A stretch of 64,000 nt of DNA from Brachycybe producta. Lineage: Eukaryota; Arthropoda; Diplopoda; Playtdesmida; Andrognathidae. The position numbers and the translations under genes are program-made. Positions 12,740-25,882 of this stretch are shown here, one piece after another. The stretch covers positions 7,092,228 through 7,156,227 of the forward strand of contig JAUPFP010000007.1 of the NCBI GenBank assembly GCA_036925085.1, given 5' to 3'. The notes beneath the pieces are model-generated. The model did not search any database. It was not told the origin of the DNA and saw only the letters and a program-made list of their open reading frames with translations. The first letter of the stretch is position 1. Each line of letters opens with the position of its first letter.

Positions 12740-15700
12740 CAATCACAATTTATTGAAAACTCTTGCCTCTTGCTGTTAAAATGCATAACATATAGTGTTG
12801 TCCAACTAGAGGGCGCTCTATGTGATGTCTTAAACTGACCAGAAGTTCAGCAATCCATTATTACTATGTGTAATTTATACAAAGGCCCTTTACACTACAA
12901 CCAGGAATAACTAATGAATTTTTTTTTCTTTTGCAGAATATCCCCCCCTCCCCTCCCTTTTTTTTGCCTCTCTTTCTCACTGAAAAACTAGAATTCTAAC
13001 CTTGGATGGTCAAGAAGAGGGAGTAGAAAAAGAGGGAGGGTATAGAAAGAGAGAACCTCAGAGGGAGAGTCTCTTCTACTCTTCTTGTTACTATACTATT
13101 TTTTTTGCTTAAAATATATTATGAAAAAGATATGTCCCATGCATATAATAACAGTTCCAAATATAGAAACTGTGTTAAACATGCAAGGTCACATGGGTCA
13201 CCTTACATACATACATAAGACGGAGGGAAGAGGAGGGTGTGTTGAGGTTGGGTAACTTCACTTCAGTCAGTCATAAGTATGGGGTGGGTGGGTGAGTCCA
13301 TCTGTTGTTATTATTCACAACAGTCTATGAATGTGTGTGTGTGGGACGCATATAAGAAAAAAAAACAGCTTTGCTTGTATTTTTAGGGTGAGTTAGAAAC
13401 GACCAAAGAGATAGCCTATAGAGAGAGGGCCAGGTGAGTTTTAATGACCAACTATCAAGGTCAGTACTGAAAATTTTTACGACATTTTTCAGTAAAAAAG
13501 TAAAACAAATTTCAAATGGGTCCCCACCTCAAAATTTTAAGACCTCACACACATTGACAATCTCTTTCTCTCCTTATCTCTGTATTTTTCTTCTTCTATA
13601 TCCATCTATGGAGATGAATGAACAAATAAATGCTCATTCTGAAATGGAAAATAGGCTATCACAAGGGTCATTTCAAAAGTATATTTCAGCTCATGTAATA
13701 TAAGCCTATTTCACTGAAAATTGATATTTCGGCGGGGTAACAATAAAATTAGATATTTCAGCACGTACAAATTCATATTTTTAATGATTATTTGTTTCTA
13801 GAGGCGGGTTATTATGCAAAATGGGAGTATTCACTTCCGAGAGACTTTATACATAAAAATGTATTGTTTTCAGGATTCCGAATGTATTCTTATAATCGGC
13901 ATTAGAATACATTGTGGAAATTATGTTATACTCGACTTCTAATTTATTATTTCGACAATGCATTTTGCATGTACACATGAAATCTTTTGTTTTGCAGCCA
14001 CCAGGACCTTCATTTTTAAGGCCATTATTATTCGAGACTATAAGCAACTTGGAAAGTAAAAATGGACACATCCTCTTGTGAATAAAAAAAATCCGATTAC
14101 AGCGCCATTTCTCATTATCGGATATCTTTTGTACTAAAATCTAGAGACATTTTGACGTTATTATACCAATAAAAGGCTTAACCTATGCCCAATTTTATTT
14201 ATTTTTCCGTAATGTTTTCTCAATCAGCCTTTTCTGTAAGCTGTTTTTACATAAGATTTGCATTGTATAAGTTGCTATACCTATAGTCTGAGATCTTTTA
14301 AATTCGAATACAAAGAGGAACCATCAAATATCATCATCACATGTGTGTACACACACCCTGTATAAAGACATTCATGGCAACGCATATGAAATAAGCTCAT
14401 TTATTATTATATTGCCTTAAATCTCATATGTCACATTTTGAGATGATGATAACCTCCTCCTCCTCCTCCCTTAAGCTTCTAAATACATACAGGTAGACCT
14501 TCCCCCCTTGGCCACCCACCCAACATTTTTTCTAAAAATATATTCACCTACGCAGCATTTTGAAAACGTTATTTCCAATTCCATACATTTTTTTCATTTT
14601 TTTTTTACAAATCTTGACATTTTTATTCACGTTCAATATCTAAGTTGTTTTTGCTTCTTATTTCGATCGTACTTTTTTTTCCCTGTATTATAATAATATA
14701 TAAAATACATTCCCTCTCTTTATATATATATATTCTTCACCCAAAACCACCCCTCTCTCTCTCTCTTCTCTCGTTCTATATATTCCACCTACAGATACAA
14801 ACATAATATACAATTCTGAACGAATATTTATTCAACTGGCATGTCCAATATCTCTTTTTTTTTATAAGACTTGGATTAGGAAAAAGAAGAAGAAGAAAAA
14901 AAAAAATATAAGTTGAAATTGAAATTTTGTATTAAGATGGAGAGAAAGAAAGAGAGAGTGAAACTGACCGATAGTGAAAACTCAGAGATTGGATGAATTG
15001 TAAAAGTAAAGCAACAAGAAGAAAAACACATCTATAATATGTTAGTATTACATATGTAGAAAAAATATTGGAAAAAATAAGAGAGAAGTTGTGAAAAGAA
15101 AGTTATATCCGCTAGAGGGCAAACATTTCTTCTTATATCCAATCTTATTTCATGTGTATACATTTTTTTTAGTCCTCCCTCTTTTTCCTTTTTAGAATAT
15201 AAACATATATATATATATATTTATAAGAAATGTATTTTACTTCTTATGGATTGAATATTATTGAATCTGAATATCTGTATTTGCACCAATGCATTTATAC
15301 TTCTTTTTTTACTGATAGATCTATAGTTGAGTGCATTTACGAGTCACGAATGGACCGGAACAAGAATAGAACAGAATTTCATACAACAACAAAAATATAT
15401 ATATTTATAAAATGCATTGCAAAGTAATCTTTTTTTTTTTTTTCCTCAAAAGTCAAAATATCTAACCTATTCAAAATAATATAAGAGAAGACCCCATTTT
15501 CAAAGAAGACGAAATCATATTTTCAATTGCATGAATTGCCATCAAAAACGAAAACAGGCAGAAAAAATATATTGAAAAATAATAACAATAACGCCCACCC
15601 AATGTGTATTTGAGCAAAAAAAAAGTTTTTATACATTTGTCATAAATTCATAATAAAACTAAGTATAGTATGAGCCAAATGAAAAGGTACAACTCTTGTT

Positions 15701-16130
15701 TTCAGTTACTTTTCTTCTCAACCTATAAGTAATAACTGTAATATGAAAGCTTTAATAAATTATAACATTTAACTTTTTTGGCACTTTAGCTGTTAAAGCT
15801 GTCCATTAGGTCAAAATAAGGAGTGATTTTTTTTATCTGATCATTTTTAAAGAATATCGTATAATTTATACCTATGAAATTCTTTACTGATTAAACAGAT
15901 TTAAATTCATTTTCATCTCTTATTTTGGCCTAACCCAACAGTAGATCACTAGTAAAGACGTTACTACTAACTAGCTATCAGCTGTTACTAAAGCTATTAA
16001 CTATAGTAAAGCTGCTAGCACATTTGCTCAAGTTCATCTTTATTGGTCCCTCAAGTCACTACATGTCCAATAGAAAGCCAGCTATATTTCAATTCAAATA
16101 AACGCTAAAACCGCGCAAAATAAAAATACA
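12740..16130. other. AT-rich noncoding stretch with CTCF-like sites
   Basis: CTCF-like cores lie at 12803-12816 (CAACTAGAGGGCGC) and 15108-15122 (GCTAGAGGGC). A clean acceptor-like tract ends in TTTTGCAG at about 12936 but no plausible exon follows. GA/CT tracts near 13020-13060 and 14750, TA runs near 14720 and 15200. No gene supported. Confidence 0.5.
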
Positions 16131-16172
16131 CTATGAGCTACGATTATTTACAAGCTACACAATTTACACAAA

Positions 16173-16343
16173 ATGGCAGAAACAGAAGGAACAAGTCCAG
16201 CTTTGGTAAGAATCGCAAGAGCTTTTCAAGAAATGTTATATTTTATTTATCAGTGTAAATGCCAACACATTTATAATATGTTTGGTCAGACTTTTACCGG
16301 AATGTTCAAGCAAAACTTGGGGTTTTGTAAGATAACTTTTTGA
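16173..16343 (+). CDS. Possible small ORF or first coding exon
   Basis: A 56-codon ORF starts at an ATG in good context (AAAATGG) and begins MAETEGTSPAL. It is too short for usual ORF cut-offs. Immediately after codon 11 there is a strong donor-like GTAAGA at 16206. A good acceptor (pyrimidine tract ending CTTTTAG at 16567) opens a second segment that stays in phase and stops at 16655-16657, giving a 40-residue product whose second half begins FTDTANNLPHF. CCAAT-like motifs lie upstream near 16040-16070. Either reading is possible, and chance is not excluded. I recognise no family. Confidence 0.22.
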   Translation: MAETEGTSPALVRIARAFQEMLYFIYQCKCQHIYNMFGQTFTGMFKQNLGFCKITF

Positions 16344-16567
16344 TTTCGGTGTAAAATCATTATACAACTTTATACTTTTTGTATTTATTCTTCTCGAGTA
16401 AGCGCTTGTGTGAATTGGTATGATTGCTTTTCTTGAGAATTGTAGGTGGAGCTAGCATAATTCCGAAACATGTTTTCTTTAAGGACTCCATATGCCTACT
16501 ACATTTTGTTCTTTCCGGACTTTTACTTTTCTGTTTTCTTTACAAATAATACAACATTTTCTTTTAG

Positions 16568-16657
16568 TTTACAGACACAGCCAATAATTTGCCTCATTTT
16601 TGTATGCGGAAAGTGAGACCAGTTTTGCATCTATTCCATACATATGCTAATTCATAA
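16568..16657 (+). CDS. Possible second exon of the 16173 candidate
   Basis: Follows an acceptor-like tract and reads 29 codons (FTDTANN ... TYANS) to a TAA, in phase with codon 11 of the upstream candidate. A donor-like GTGAGA at 16613 could instead end the exon after MRK. No homology can be asserted from sequence alone. Confidence 0.18.
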   Translation, partial: FTDTANNLPHFCMRKVRPVLHLFHTYANS

Positions 16658-16822
16658 GGACACTTTTCAAAAGAAGGACTTTCTGCATATTGTTGAATTA
16701 CAATTTGGACACCAAAAATACTACTTTACTTCGTAGATTCATCTTTTTATACCGTCAATCCAGACACTTCAGTGTACAATCTCGTATTTTGATACTATTC
16801 TACAGCCCCAAATAATACAAAT

Positions 16823-17665
16823 GGGCTGGTTTAGTAGTGCGCTGAAGACGAATATTTTTTTTTGTAGCTGAAGATGAATATTTTGAAGCTGAACATGAGA
16901 TTTATTGTCATCTAATCTTGTCAACTTTCGGCCTATGGATTTACTTGTTAGAAGAAGATGAAATGTTGAGGGTAAAAATGAAGGTGCTATCTGAAAATTT
17001 AAGCTGAAATATCTGATTCTTTCAGATAACTCTGCTAGTTGTAGCTTGCCATCATCAACCAATAAAAAATTTAAAAGCGCCATTGCATGCAAATGATTCT
17101 CTTATGAGGGTCATATGATATCACCAATGTGTGTTAAAAAATTCTTTTAAGTGCTCAGAACTAAATTCAAGTAAAATCAATTCAAAAATCATTCAATTTC
17201 AAGACACTATACTAAAAACCAGTCCTAAAGGCGCATTTACTAGTGCGCAGAAGATAAAATTATTGTATTAAAGCAGTAGCTGAAAATGAACATGTGTTTC
17301 AGTTATTGTGTTTAGCCATCTTCAGCTCTGCAACAAAACCGCTCAGCTTTTCAGTTCACATAAAATTAGTTCCAAACACCTCAATGAATATATTTTATTA
17401 CACAATGTTGATGTCATGTGGTCCTGATGGGTATCATGTGATAATGACATCACTAGCTGACCAGCTCTACAATTAGCTGAAATATCTAACTACATTAGAT
17501 ATAAGTTGAAATGCATTTTAAGCTATAATTTGCTGCTTCAGCTGAAATCTTTCATCAATCTCAAATCTGAAATCTTACATAAAAATAGGAGAAATATAAG
17601 ATGGTACAACATTTCTGCTTCAGTTCATACAATTATCTTTTTCAGCACACTAATAAAATCAGCCC
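16823..17665. mobile_element. AGCTGAA-rich inverted-repeat element, probably two units
   Basis: GGGCTGGTTTAGTAGTGCGC at the left is inverted at the right end (GGGCTGATTTTATTAGTG on the opposite strand). A second left-end-like sequence (ACTAGTGCGCAGAAGAT) near 17238 suggests two related units in tandem. The interior repeats AGCTGAA on both strands. No transposase. Similar AGCTGAA-rich sequence recurs near 25625-25800 and 29135-29160. Confidence 0.55.
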
Positions 17666-17669
17666 TAAC

Positions 17670-20080
17670 AGCAGCAGCGACATCTATCTACTCAGAAAAA
17701 TGAAATGTTTTGCTATTTTTTTTCCCTCCACAAAGTTTTTCCTTAAAAGAAAAAAAAATGGACCTCAGTGTATTTATTCAGTTTCGAAAAGCTTGATCAA
17801 GTAAAAAAAAGGGAAATTAGTTTAGATTGAATAAAGAAAAGAGCTAAGAGTGAGGTTTAAAAGCAAGTCAAGAAAAAAAAAAAGTAGGCTGGACACATAC
17901 ATATCCAATTTATATCAAATTTAGAGATATTGGACAAGTCAAGTCACTTAGAAAAGAAGAAGAAAAAACACACACACACAAAAACCTCCATCAATGAAAT
18001 GTAAGAAAAACGCAACCAAAAAAAAATGGAATACAATTTTCATGATTGGTTTTTTATCTGAGTTTTTGGTCATTCCCTTTTTTTCTCTCTCTCTCTCTCT
18101 CCATTTTTTTTTCAATTGCTTCACAAACTGAATGAATATATGTTTATATTTCCAACTGCCCATTTGATTAAAGCCCACTTCATCATATCAGAGAAATTAT
18201 ACCTCCATTAGAATAAAAAAAAATGTCTCAATATTACATTGAGGTCTAATTTTTTTTTTCGACTTATTTTTCTATGTAATTTATCTTCATTTCAAAGAAA
18301 GCAGAAAAAAAAATCGACTTCTTGCTTAATAAAAAAAAAGGACTTATTTCGTGTTCTAATCAGGAAAAAAAATATTCATTGAATAACTTTTCTAATATGA
18401 AATATACAGAAAATAATTTAATATACTCTAATGACAACATCATAGGATCTGTAATTTTGCATCCATAAAAGTTATTTCAAGAACAATGAAAGAAAACATT
18501 TTCATTAAATGTCGAATTCCAGAAATTATTTTCCTATTTTTTTTTTTCATCTTGAAAGTAAATTTTCAGTTGAAGAAACTTTTCAAAGGTAAGTTCACAA
18601 GACAAACGAAAGCGGAAACAGTTTTTTTCCGCAAAGCTAAAGCGGACTTTCCACTTCAATCTTTTTTTTAACCAATTTCAACGTGACAGTGGGCACAACA
18701 ACATGAATTATGGATGACCACCAACAACAATACCAACAGTAATGGCAACAAAATTTCATTTTCTCAAGAGTTTTTTTTTCTTTTCAGAGCAACATTTGGT
18801 GTGTTTTTGTTTCTAAGGTGAAAATCCAGGCTGAAATTCAAGGATTGGGTTGATTCAAATTGAAGCCCACGTTGATTCCTTTGAAGCAAACGATTACAGA
18901 AACCGGAAAATATCCATTTTTATAATTTCCTTTTTTTTTTTTTGGTTCCCTTTCCGTTTTATAAATATTGATTGAGCCATCAAATTAAAAACTCTCTAGT
19001 CACTGAACATAATGAAAAATTATTCACAATAATTTCAAAAATGTCTCCGAATTATATGATTTTCAAATTTCTAATGAAATTTTAAAATCTTTCTGAATCC
19101 GATTTTTCCTCATGTTAGTGAATGGAGATCCTACCATCCTATAGAGGGCGCTTTATAGGTCCCTTCCCTTAGGCATGTCTCTGAATAAGGGGTCATAATA
19201 GTTAAGACCAAAACAGTTCGTCATGTTCCCTCTGTATTTAGTCTGAAAATATGGCACCAAAGTGTCTGATTCACCTTTTTAAAAGACACAATTTGTGGTA
19301 CATGGCCCTCGTAAATGAGGACCACCACTTTTAACAATTTAGAGACCCCCGTTTTTCTCTCTCTCTTTCTCTAGAATCTCTCTAGAGATGGATCCATGGC
19401 CTAAAAAGCAAAAAAAAATGCAAATGGCCTGATGGAAAATACAAGAGAGAAGACGACGAAGAGATAAGCCCTATCCACATACATACATACATACATAGGA
19501 AGGGACAAGATGAAGGGAAAAAAATCCAGATGAAAGGCAAAAAATTCATCAGGCAAATCAGCGTGCATTTTTAGCTAAGGGGGAGAGAGAGTGAAAAGAT
19601 AGATAAAAAGAAAAAAAAAACCCGGGAACAGAAAAAGAGAAAAAAATAGGGTCCTTTATATATATATATATATGGTCAAGATTTTAATTTTGTAGTCATC
19701 TTGATTTATAAGCGTGAGCCTTTAAATATCACCCAGGAAATTCATTAAGAGAGTTTTTACTCCAGAAAGAACGAAATAAATAAAGGCGAGAGAAACGCAT
19801 AAATCACTCATGAAAATTTCTCGCTTACTTGGTTTCAAATTATCGTAAATTTTTTTTTCTTTTTAAAAAAAAAATCTAATCATAAAAAATATATATAGAG
19901 AAATGATATGTTGCTTTTTTTCAGTTTAACTTTATAAGAAAAAAAAAAGATAATTATCTTTCATGTTAGCCAGAAATTTAATTATTACAAAGAAGAAAAA
20001 AAACTTTGAGGGTGTTATTTTTTTTTCTTCGTTTAAGAATGTTTTATTTTTATGAAAAGCTGATTTTCGAATTCTGGTTA
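17670..20080. other. AT-rich noncoding stretch
   Basis: Homopolymer A/T runs, a CT run near 18085-18100, a CATA run at 19477-19496, a TA run near 19662-19674 and a CTCF-like core at 19138-19152. A 30-nt open segment at 18788-18817 sits between an excellent acceptor (T tract ending TTTTCAG) and a weak donor (AAG|GTGAAA); I do not call it a gene. Confidence 0.5.
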
Positions 20081-20084
20081 TTAT

Positions 20085-20895
20085 TATACCTTGTAAACAC
20101 ATGAGTTAAATGAATTCAAATTAAATGTGTTTAGGTGAATTATACGGAATCCAGTTAAGGACATGAACCCAAATAAAAATTGACTTTATTATTAATATTT
20201 TAAACTAAAATACTAAATCAATATTTTGTCTAATAGTTTATATATTATATTTAAGTATTAACTCAATATTTTCAGATTATTATAACTGAATAAATTGAAT
20301 TCGACATATTGTTTGTTTGTCCTTCACAGGGCTCTGTAGAACACATTTATTATTTAAATGCATTTAAATTATCAGGTGTGTGCTAGGTATAATCCTACAC
20401 CTAGAAAGTTAAATGCATTTAAATATTCAACATGTTATACAGAGTCCTCTTAAGGACAAACACACTATGTCGAATTCAATTTATTCACTTAATAGCTCTA
20501 TATTTAAATACATGTACATTAAATTTAAGTTTAGTGTAAAAAATATTAATTTAGTAAGTGTAGAACGTCGATTATCGGAACTAATGTCAGATATGCATAG
20601 TTCCGATAATCAAAAGTTCATATAATCGAACTCCCAAAAAAGGAAGTGGAGAAAAGTAAGAAGAAGAAAAACAATTGCAAAGAATTTTTTTTATTTCCAT
20701 AAGTTGTATTTTCATAAGAATAAGTAAAACAAATTGGTTCCGACGTTCCGATAATCGACACTCCACTGTATTTCGATTTGTTCCTATATTAAGTCAATCT
20801 TGTCTTGTTCGTGTCCTTAACTAGACTCCGTATAAATCAACTAAACACATTTAATTTGAACGCATTTAGTTCAAGTGTAGATAAGGTATTATTCA
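20085..20895. repeat. Four-armed inverted-repeat cluster
   Basis: Outer arms at about 20085-20170 and 20806-20895 are reverse complements (shared core AAATTAAATGTGTTTAG and TTAAGGACA). An inner hairpin at about 20296-20487 has arms AATTGAATTCGACATA and its complement, and carries two further related arms with AAATGCATTTAAAT. The same motif therefore occurs four times in alternating orientation. A pogo/Tc1-like unit lies inside. Confidence 0.65.
20557..20768. mobile_element. Tc1/pogo-like MITE
   Basis: Ends share GTCGATTATCGGAAC in inverted orientation and are flanked by TA on both sides (20555-20556 and 20769-20770), the target duplication of Tc1/mariner/pogo elements. No transposase. It sits within the larger inverted-repeat cluster, so it inserted later. 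Confidence 0.65.
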
Positions 20896-22082
20896 GCGTT
20901 TCAAGATCAACGTTAAGAAGAAATTGAAAATCTTTTAGAAACTAGAATGGCTACATGCATCAGATAATACTATTTTCCTGTTGGTAATCTTTCAAAATAA
21001 ACGTTTTACAAACAAAAATTAAAAAAAAAACATCTAATTAAAGTTGCTTAAAAAGCTTATTTTAAAATATATCAACAATTTTAAGTGACTGAGCTACCTC
21101 CCTGCTAGTTTCTAATACATTTTCAAGTTTTAATAATTTTTTGCTCGAGGGGGGCGTTTACACTTTTAAAAAAAACCACCTTAAAAGCATAAAATTCAAT
21201 GTAAAGATTTTACTTTGGCGAGAGTGAAAAAAAAAAGTAAAAAGCTTTTTCGGTTTTAACACACACAAATAAGAATCTCTAAAACATGGAAAACGGATAT
21301 TGATCGAGATTTTGTTTGAATACGGATGGATTTTTTTTATTTGGTATTTGAGACCCATTGAAAATTCACCTATTTTTTTTTTCTCCTCCTCCATTTTTTT
21401 CATCCGCCCACAACAAAAAAAAAACCTCCTTACCACATCTCAGAAGAGAAGAAGGAAGAAAAAAAAATATGAAGATGAGAATGGAGAGAAGAAAAAAATT
21501 GATGGAATTGAGAGTGGACACGACTCTGAACTGAGTCATGCGAATAAATATAGGCCTATATTTCAAAACGAAAACACACATGCATGAATTCATGAAGATA
21601 GGACACATACATATATTCTTTTTCTATGATGTTACTTTGGGAAAATAAAAAAGAGCCTTCTAGTCTCTAGTTAAGGTTCGTCTTTAGAAAAAAAAAACTT
21701 AGGCATAAGCGTCCATTTTCGTTTGTATCATCATCATAGCAATGAGTCATATTGCGTATGTTAAATATGTTAGAATATTCAAGTTTTTAACTTCGTATCA
21801 AATGTTGTAATGTATCATCTTTTTTTAGTGTAAAATTAAAACTTAATTAAATAAATTACAAAAAAAATGGGAATTATATGTTGCAAACAATATTTTTTAT
21901 GATTAATTTATAAAAGTTAAAATATATATTTAGCTTTATTTTTTAATGACAAAGTTCAAATTTAATGTATAGGTTTGCTAATTATTAATTATACTAAAAA
22001 AAAAATGGCGATAATAAGAAAGAAATGTTGAAAATAAAATATTTTTTTTATGATAAAGAGGCAATGAATGAGATTCCTTGAA
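20896..22082. other. AT-rich noncoding stretch
   Basis: Apart from P copy 2 (20920-21130), this holds A/T runs and one TAGGCCTA site at 21551. No supportable gene. Confidence 0.5.
20920..21130. repeat. Palindromic repeat family P, copy 2
   Basis: TTAGAAACTAGAA at 20935-20947 and CTAGTTTCTAA at 21105-21115; flanks TTGAAAAT and ATTTTCAAG extend the inverted match outward. Confidence 0.75.
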
Positions 22083-22271
22083 CAGTAGAATCTCGATTAT
22101 CCGGTTCTCGGTACTCCGAACCGGCTGTTATCGATTCATAATGTTTTTTTTTAGTTTTCCCCGATAGTGAAAAACAGAATTATATGTAATTAAAAAAAAA
22201 AAAATTTCCGGATTTTCACTAATCCGGACCATGTCCGATCTCATTTACTCCGGATATTAGAGATTTTCAAT
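22083..22271. mobile_element. Degenerate pogo/Tigger-like MITE
   Basis: Left end CAGTAGAATCTCGATTATCC and right end GGATATTAGAGATTTTCAAT (inverted) match the pogo/Tigger style of terminus. Central T run, no coding content, no clear TA duplication. Old copy. Confidence 0.5.
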
Positions 22272-22990
22272 GGAATTTGCTCAAACGAAAATGGCGAAAA
22301 TCTGCTTTAACATTACGTCTATGTAATACCTAACTTTTCCAATAAGAACCAAGTTGAGTCTAACTAAACGAATGCAGCAACGCCCTCCCTCAACATTGAT
22401 AGAACCTTCGAAATGACAACAATAAACGGAAATTCACCCTTCCCCCCACCCCACCCCTCCCCAGTTCGTTTCTTTTAATACTCTGTATTGTCCAGTTGTC
22501 CATCATGATGGACTTAAAACGACGACAGATCTATCTCCAACTTCTCGGTGCGAAAAAAATAGCAACATTTCTTCCTCTTTTTTTAAAAAAAAAAAAAGAA
22601 ATATCACAATTGATGTAAAAGAATGCAGAAAACTGAGAAATGAGATGAGAAAAAAGAAAACGTATATCACTTTGAAAGAATAGATTTCTTTTTCAAATCG
22701 ATTTTTCTAAGCCGTTTCCGGCCATTTTAGACACCATCCGTTGTATAGGCCTTCTTCTTGTATTTTAAATGTATGTTTGCGTATCCATATAAAATGAAGA
22801 AAAAACCTCATCTTGAAAAACAAGAAAAATGGAGACTTATCCATTTTTTATCATGATGGATACAAATAGCCATTAGAATGAAAAACAATAGTTAAAAAAA
22901 TGAAAAACAATAGTTAAAAAAACTAACTATAGTATTTCAGGCAGACTTAACTCAAAATAAAGGAATGTTTTTGATGTCTTAGTGATCAGA
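22272..22990. other. Noncoding stretch
   Basis: Contains the perfect 16-bp palindrome GTCCATCATGATGGAC at 22498-22513 and C-rich tracts near 22438-22462. No gene seen. Confidence 0.5.
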
Positions 22991-22997
22991 TCTAAGG

Positions 22998-23361
22998 CTG
23001 TGAGAATTCACCAAAAAGCGCGCAAGAGCGAACATTTGCTCGTGCTCGCCGACGTTTGCTCATCTTGTGTCCATACCGGAGCGAATATGTTCTTGTTCGC
23101 AGTTGATCCATCGTTTACAACGAGCACTCAAGTCTATAGCTGATTGTGAATTAAATATGGCTGATCAATTTTAAACACAATAATCAACGTCCACACTAAA
23201 CACACGAACATGTTTATTCTTTTGATATGCCGCCATCTAACCAATCTTTTTCGAACACAGGTGGCGAATGTTTGCTCGCTCTCTAACCGGTACTCACCAG
23301 ACGATTATGTAGTGAACATGCTCGCTCAACTCTTGCTCACTTTTTTTGGTGAATTCATGCC
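22998..23361. mobile_element. MITE with GAATTCACC ends
   Basis: GAATTCACCAAAAA near the left end (from 23004) is inverted at the right end (to 23356), followed on both arms by GAGCAAGAG-like sequence. Both flanks show CTAAGG (22992-22997 and 23362-23367) in the same orientation, a possible target duplication. The interior repeats GCGAACATTTGCTCG-like words. No ORF. Confidence 0.6.
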
Positions 23362-23424
23362 CTAAGGTTCAACTCAAAATCTTCTTATAATCGGGTTATA
23401 TTCTATATCAAGAGCAAAATTAAG

Positions 23425-23635
23425 GAAAACTTGAAAGTGTTTTAGAAACTTCAAAAATTATTTTCATGGACAATATCTTTTAAAATAAGCAATTATTGTT
23501 AGTTTGAAAATGATCCAACATTAAAAGAGGACGATATTTTTTTAAATTTTTTTCTATAAAAAATTTTTTTTTTTGAAAAATATCAACGTAGTAATCCAGT
23601 TACCTGTTCTAGTTTCTAACACTTTTCAAGGCAGA
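23425..23635. repeat. Palindromic repeat family P, copy 3
   Basis: TTGAAAGTGTTTTAGAAACT at the left and CTAGTTTCTAACACTTTTCAA at the right form the outermost part of the arms; the left arm has lost the AGAATGG block. Confidence 0.65.
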
Positions 23636-23639
23636 ATCA

Positions 23640-25880
23640 CCAAATTTCAAAAATTAAGCTCTAGATAAAAAAACATATCTTTAGTAGTTTAAAACATAAA
23701 AAATGAAAAGCCATTTAAAAATGTCATTAAATGTTTATTTTCACTCTTCTATTTTGTAACGAACTTTTAACTGAACGTGTTACTAAAGGTGGGATGGGAA
23801 CATTCAGTTTACTAAAGCCAAGGACCCATTACGCAGAAAACGTTGACGAAAAAATGAGATTTTTTTAGGGCAGAAAGTACGCAAAAAAAAAGTAAAATAA
23901 ATAGAATTATTAAAAATCAGATAAATTCTATTTTAGTCGGTGTTTTATGCATGTGGAATCGTGGCCTTAAAGGCCGTATTGTCTGCATTAAACATTACTT
24001 AAAACAACATTACTCTCAAGTTTTAAGTTTAGCTTTATTTAGTGTTTAGTAAAACGTGAACAATTAAAGAAAACTCAAGTCCAGTTTCTTCTGCTTTCCG
24101 CTTTATTTGTGTTTGTAAATGCACCCCCATTTTCACTTGAAATTTATCGATATTTCAAATACAAAAACAAGACTATAATAATATATGTTTTAACGTCGTA
24201 TTATTTCAGTTATTTAAAGTATAACCAAAACGATTTAAAATGTAATTCTGTTGTTTTCCAAACAAAAATATATTTTATATTGTTTTAGATTTCTAATAAA
24301 AGTGTTTTTTTTAAAAAAAAACCGTAAAATCAATGTAAAGTGCTACTGCTTGCTTGCTTCGTTTTTTCGGTCAACGAAAAATAAATTTCGTGATTCTTTT
24401 TGTCGTTGTTATTCAATATCGTTTGAGTGAGTGAATGAAAAAAAAAACAATGAAAAGTTGTTTTAATATTCCATACTAGTAGTAGTGGTGGTCACTTTGA
24501 AATAAGGAAATTCAATCATTCAAATGTATATTTTATATAAAAAAGGACCCTTTAGAGACACAAAACGTTCGAAACAAAAAAAAAGAGAATTATATTCCAA
24601 TAATGTTCAATCAATAAAGACTTTTTGTTTTTTTATTATTATTCTATTCGAATATTAAAAAAACGAATATATTTGAAGGAAGAAAAAAAAATATGAGAAA
24701 AAGAAATATTAAATTTTCATTCTTCTTTCTTTTTTTTTATAAGAAGAAAAAAACTTTTGACACATGTCATAAAAAAAACTTTTCAATCCCCTTAAGGATA
24801 AATAAAAATATTAATAATTTGGATAAAAGTTTATGTGGTTTAAACAACAACAACAAAAAAATATGGTTTTAAAATAACAACTATATAATTTCGATAGCAA
24901 TTAAATTGTCAATTTAATATTTTTCTCTCATTTTTTTTTTTAAAAAAACCCAATAATTAAAAATCCAATAGAAACAAAATCTAGAAGAAAAAAACGTTTT
25001 AAAATATTTTTAAAACGTGTCAATTGCTCTTATTTTTTTATACAGAAAAATCTGTTAGAAAAGGAGAAGAAGAAAAAAAGCCCAAAAATAATTACATTTT
25101 TAAGTTAAAAATTTTAAAGAGAAATAAAAATTCTTATCAAAGTTGAAGCTGATTTGCTATGCAAATAAATTCATGTATGTTAATAGCAGCAGCCAATGAA
25201 AAAAAAGGAGTAGAAGGGAGAGAGAAAAGAATGGGGAGAAAAATAAAAAGACCCGGATCGATCTTTCTCTTTCTTCCATCATCATCATCATCATCTTCAT
25301 CCTCCTCCTCATCATCATCATCATGCATATGAACACAAAAAAATGAAATATGAGCGTGTGGGTCACTCATAATAAAACACCATTGACAAAAAAAAAGGAA
25401 AGAAAAAAAATCCATCGGTCACTTCAACTCGCCATCATCAATCACAACATTAGTTTTGCCTAATTTATTCAAAATGCCAAAATGTTATTCCTTCATTTGC
25501 ATGCATCCAATTGATCAATTAGATTTGCATTATTAGAGTTATATTATATATAAAAAAATATCAAAAGTAAAACTGGACATAAAACATTTCTATATAACTG
25601 CATTTCCTCTAGACTTAAAACATTTGCTGAAAGCTGAAACTTATTCATACATTAATTCTCAACAAATATGATTCTATAGCTTATGAAGTTATGATCACTC
25701 AAAAAGCTGAAACTGAAATCTAAAAGATGTGATTTGAACATTTACTGCTAAAGTCTTATGATTCACTTTTAGCAGTAAAAACCACATATAAACTGGTGTT
25801 TTATGGCATCCAAAACATAACTTCTCGACTGTTATAACTATAAGGCCAAAAGAATTATACGTTTTGAAATAAATCAAAGA
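23640..25880. other. AT-rich noncoding stretch
   Basis: Dense A/T runs, ATC/TCC triplet run at 25277-25324, AGCTGAA-rich sequence near 25625-25720. No supportable gene. Confidence 0.5.
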
Positions 25881-25882
25881 CT

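Noticed and set aside
18486-18671. Signal-peptide-like open frame with a strong donor (AAG|GTAAGT at 18590)
   Set aside because: The product is mostly Phe/Lys from T and A runs, and no partner exon was found.
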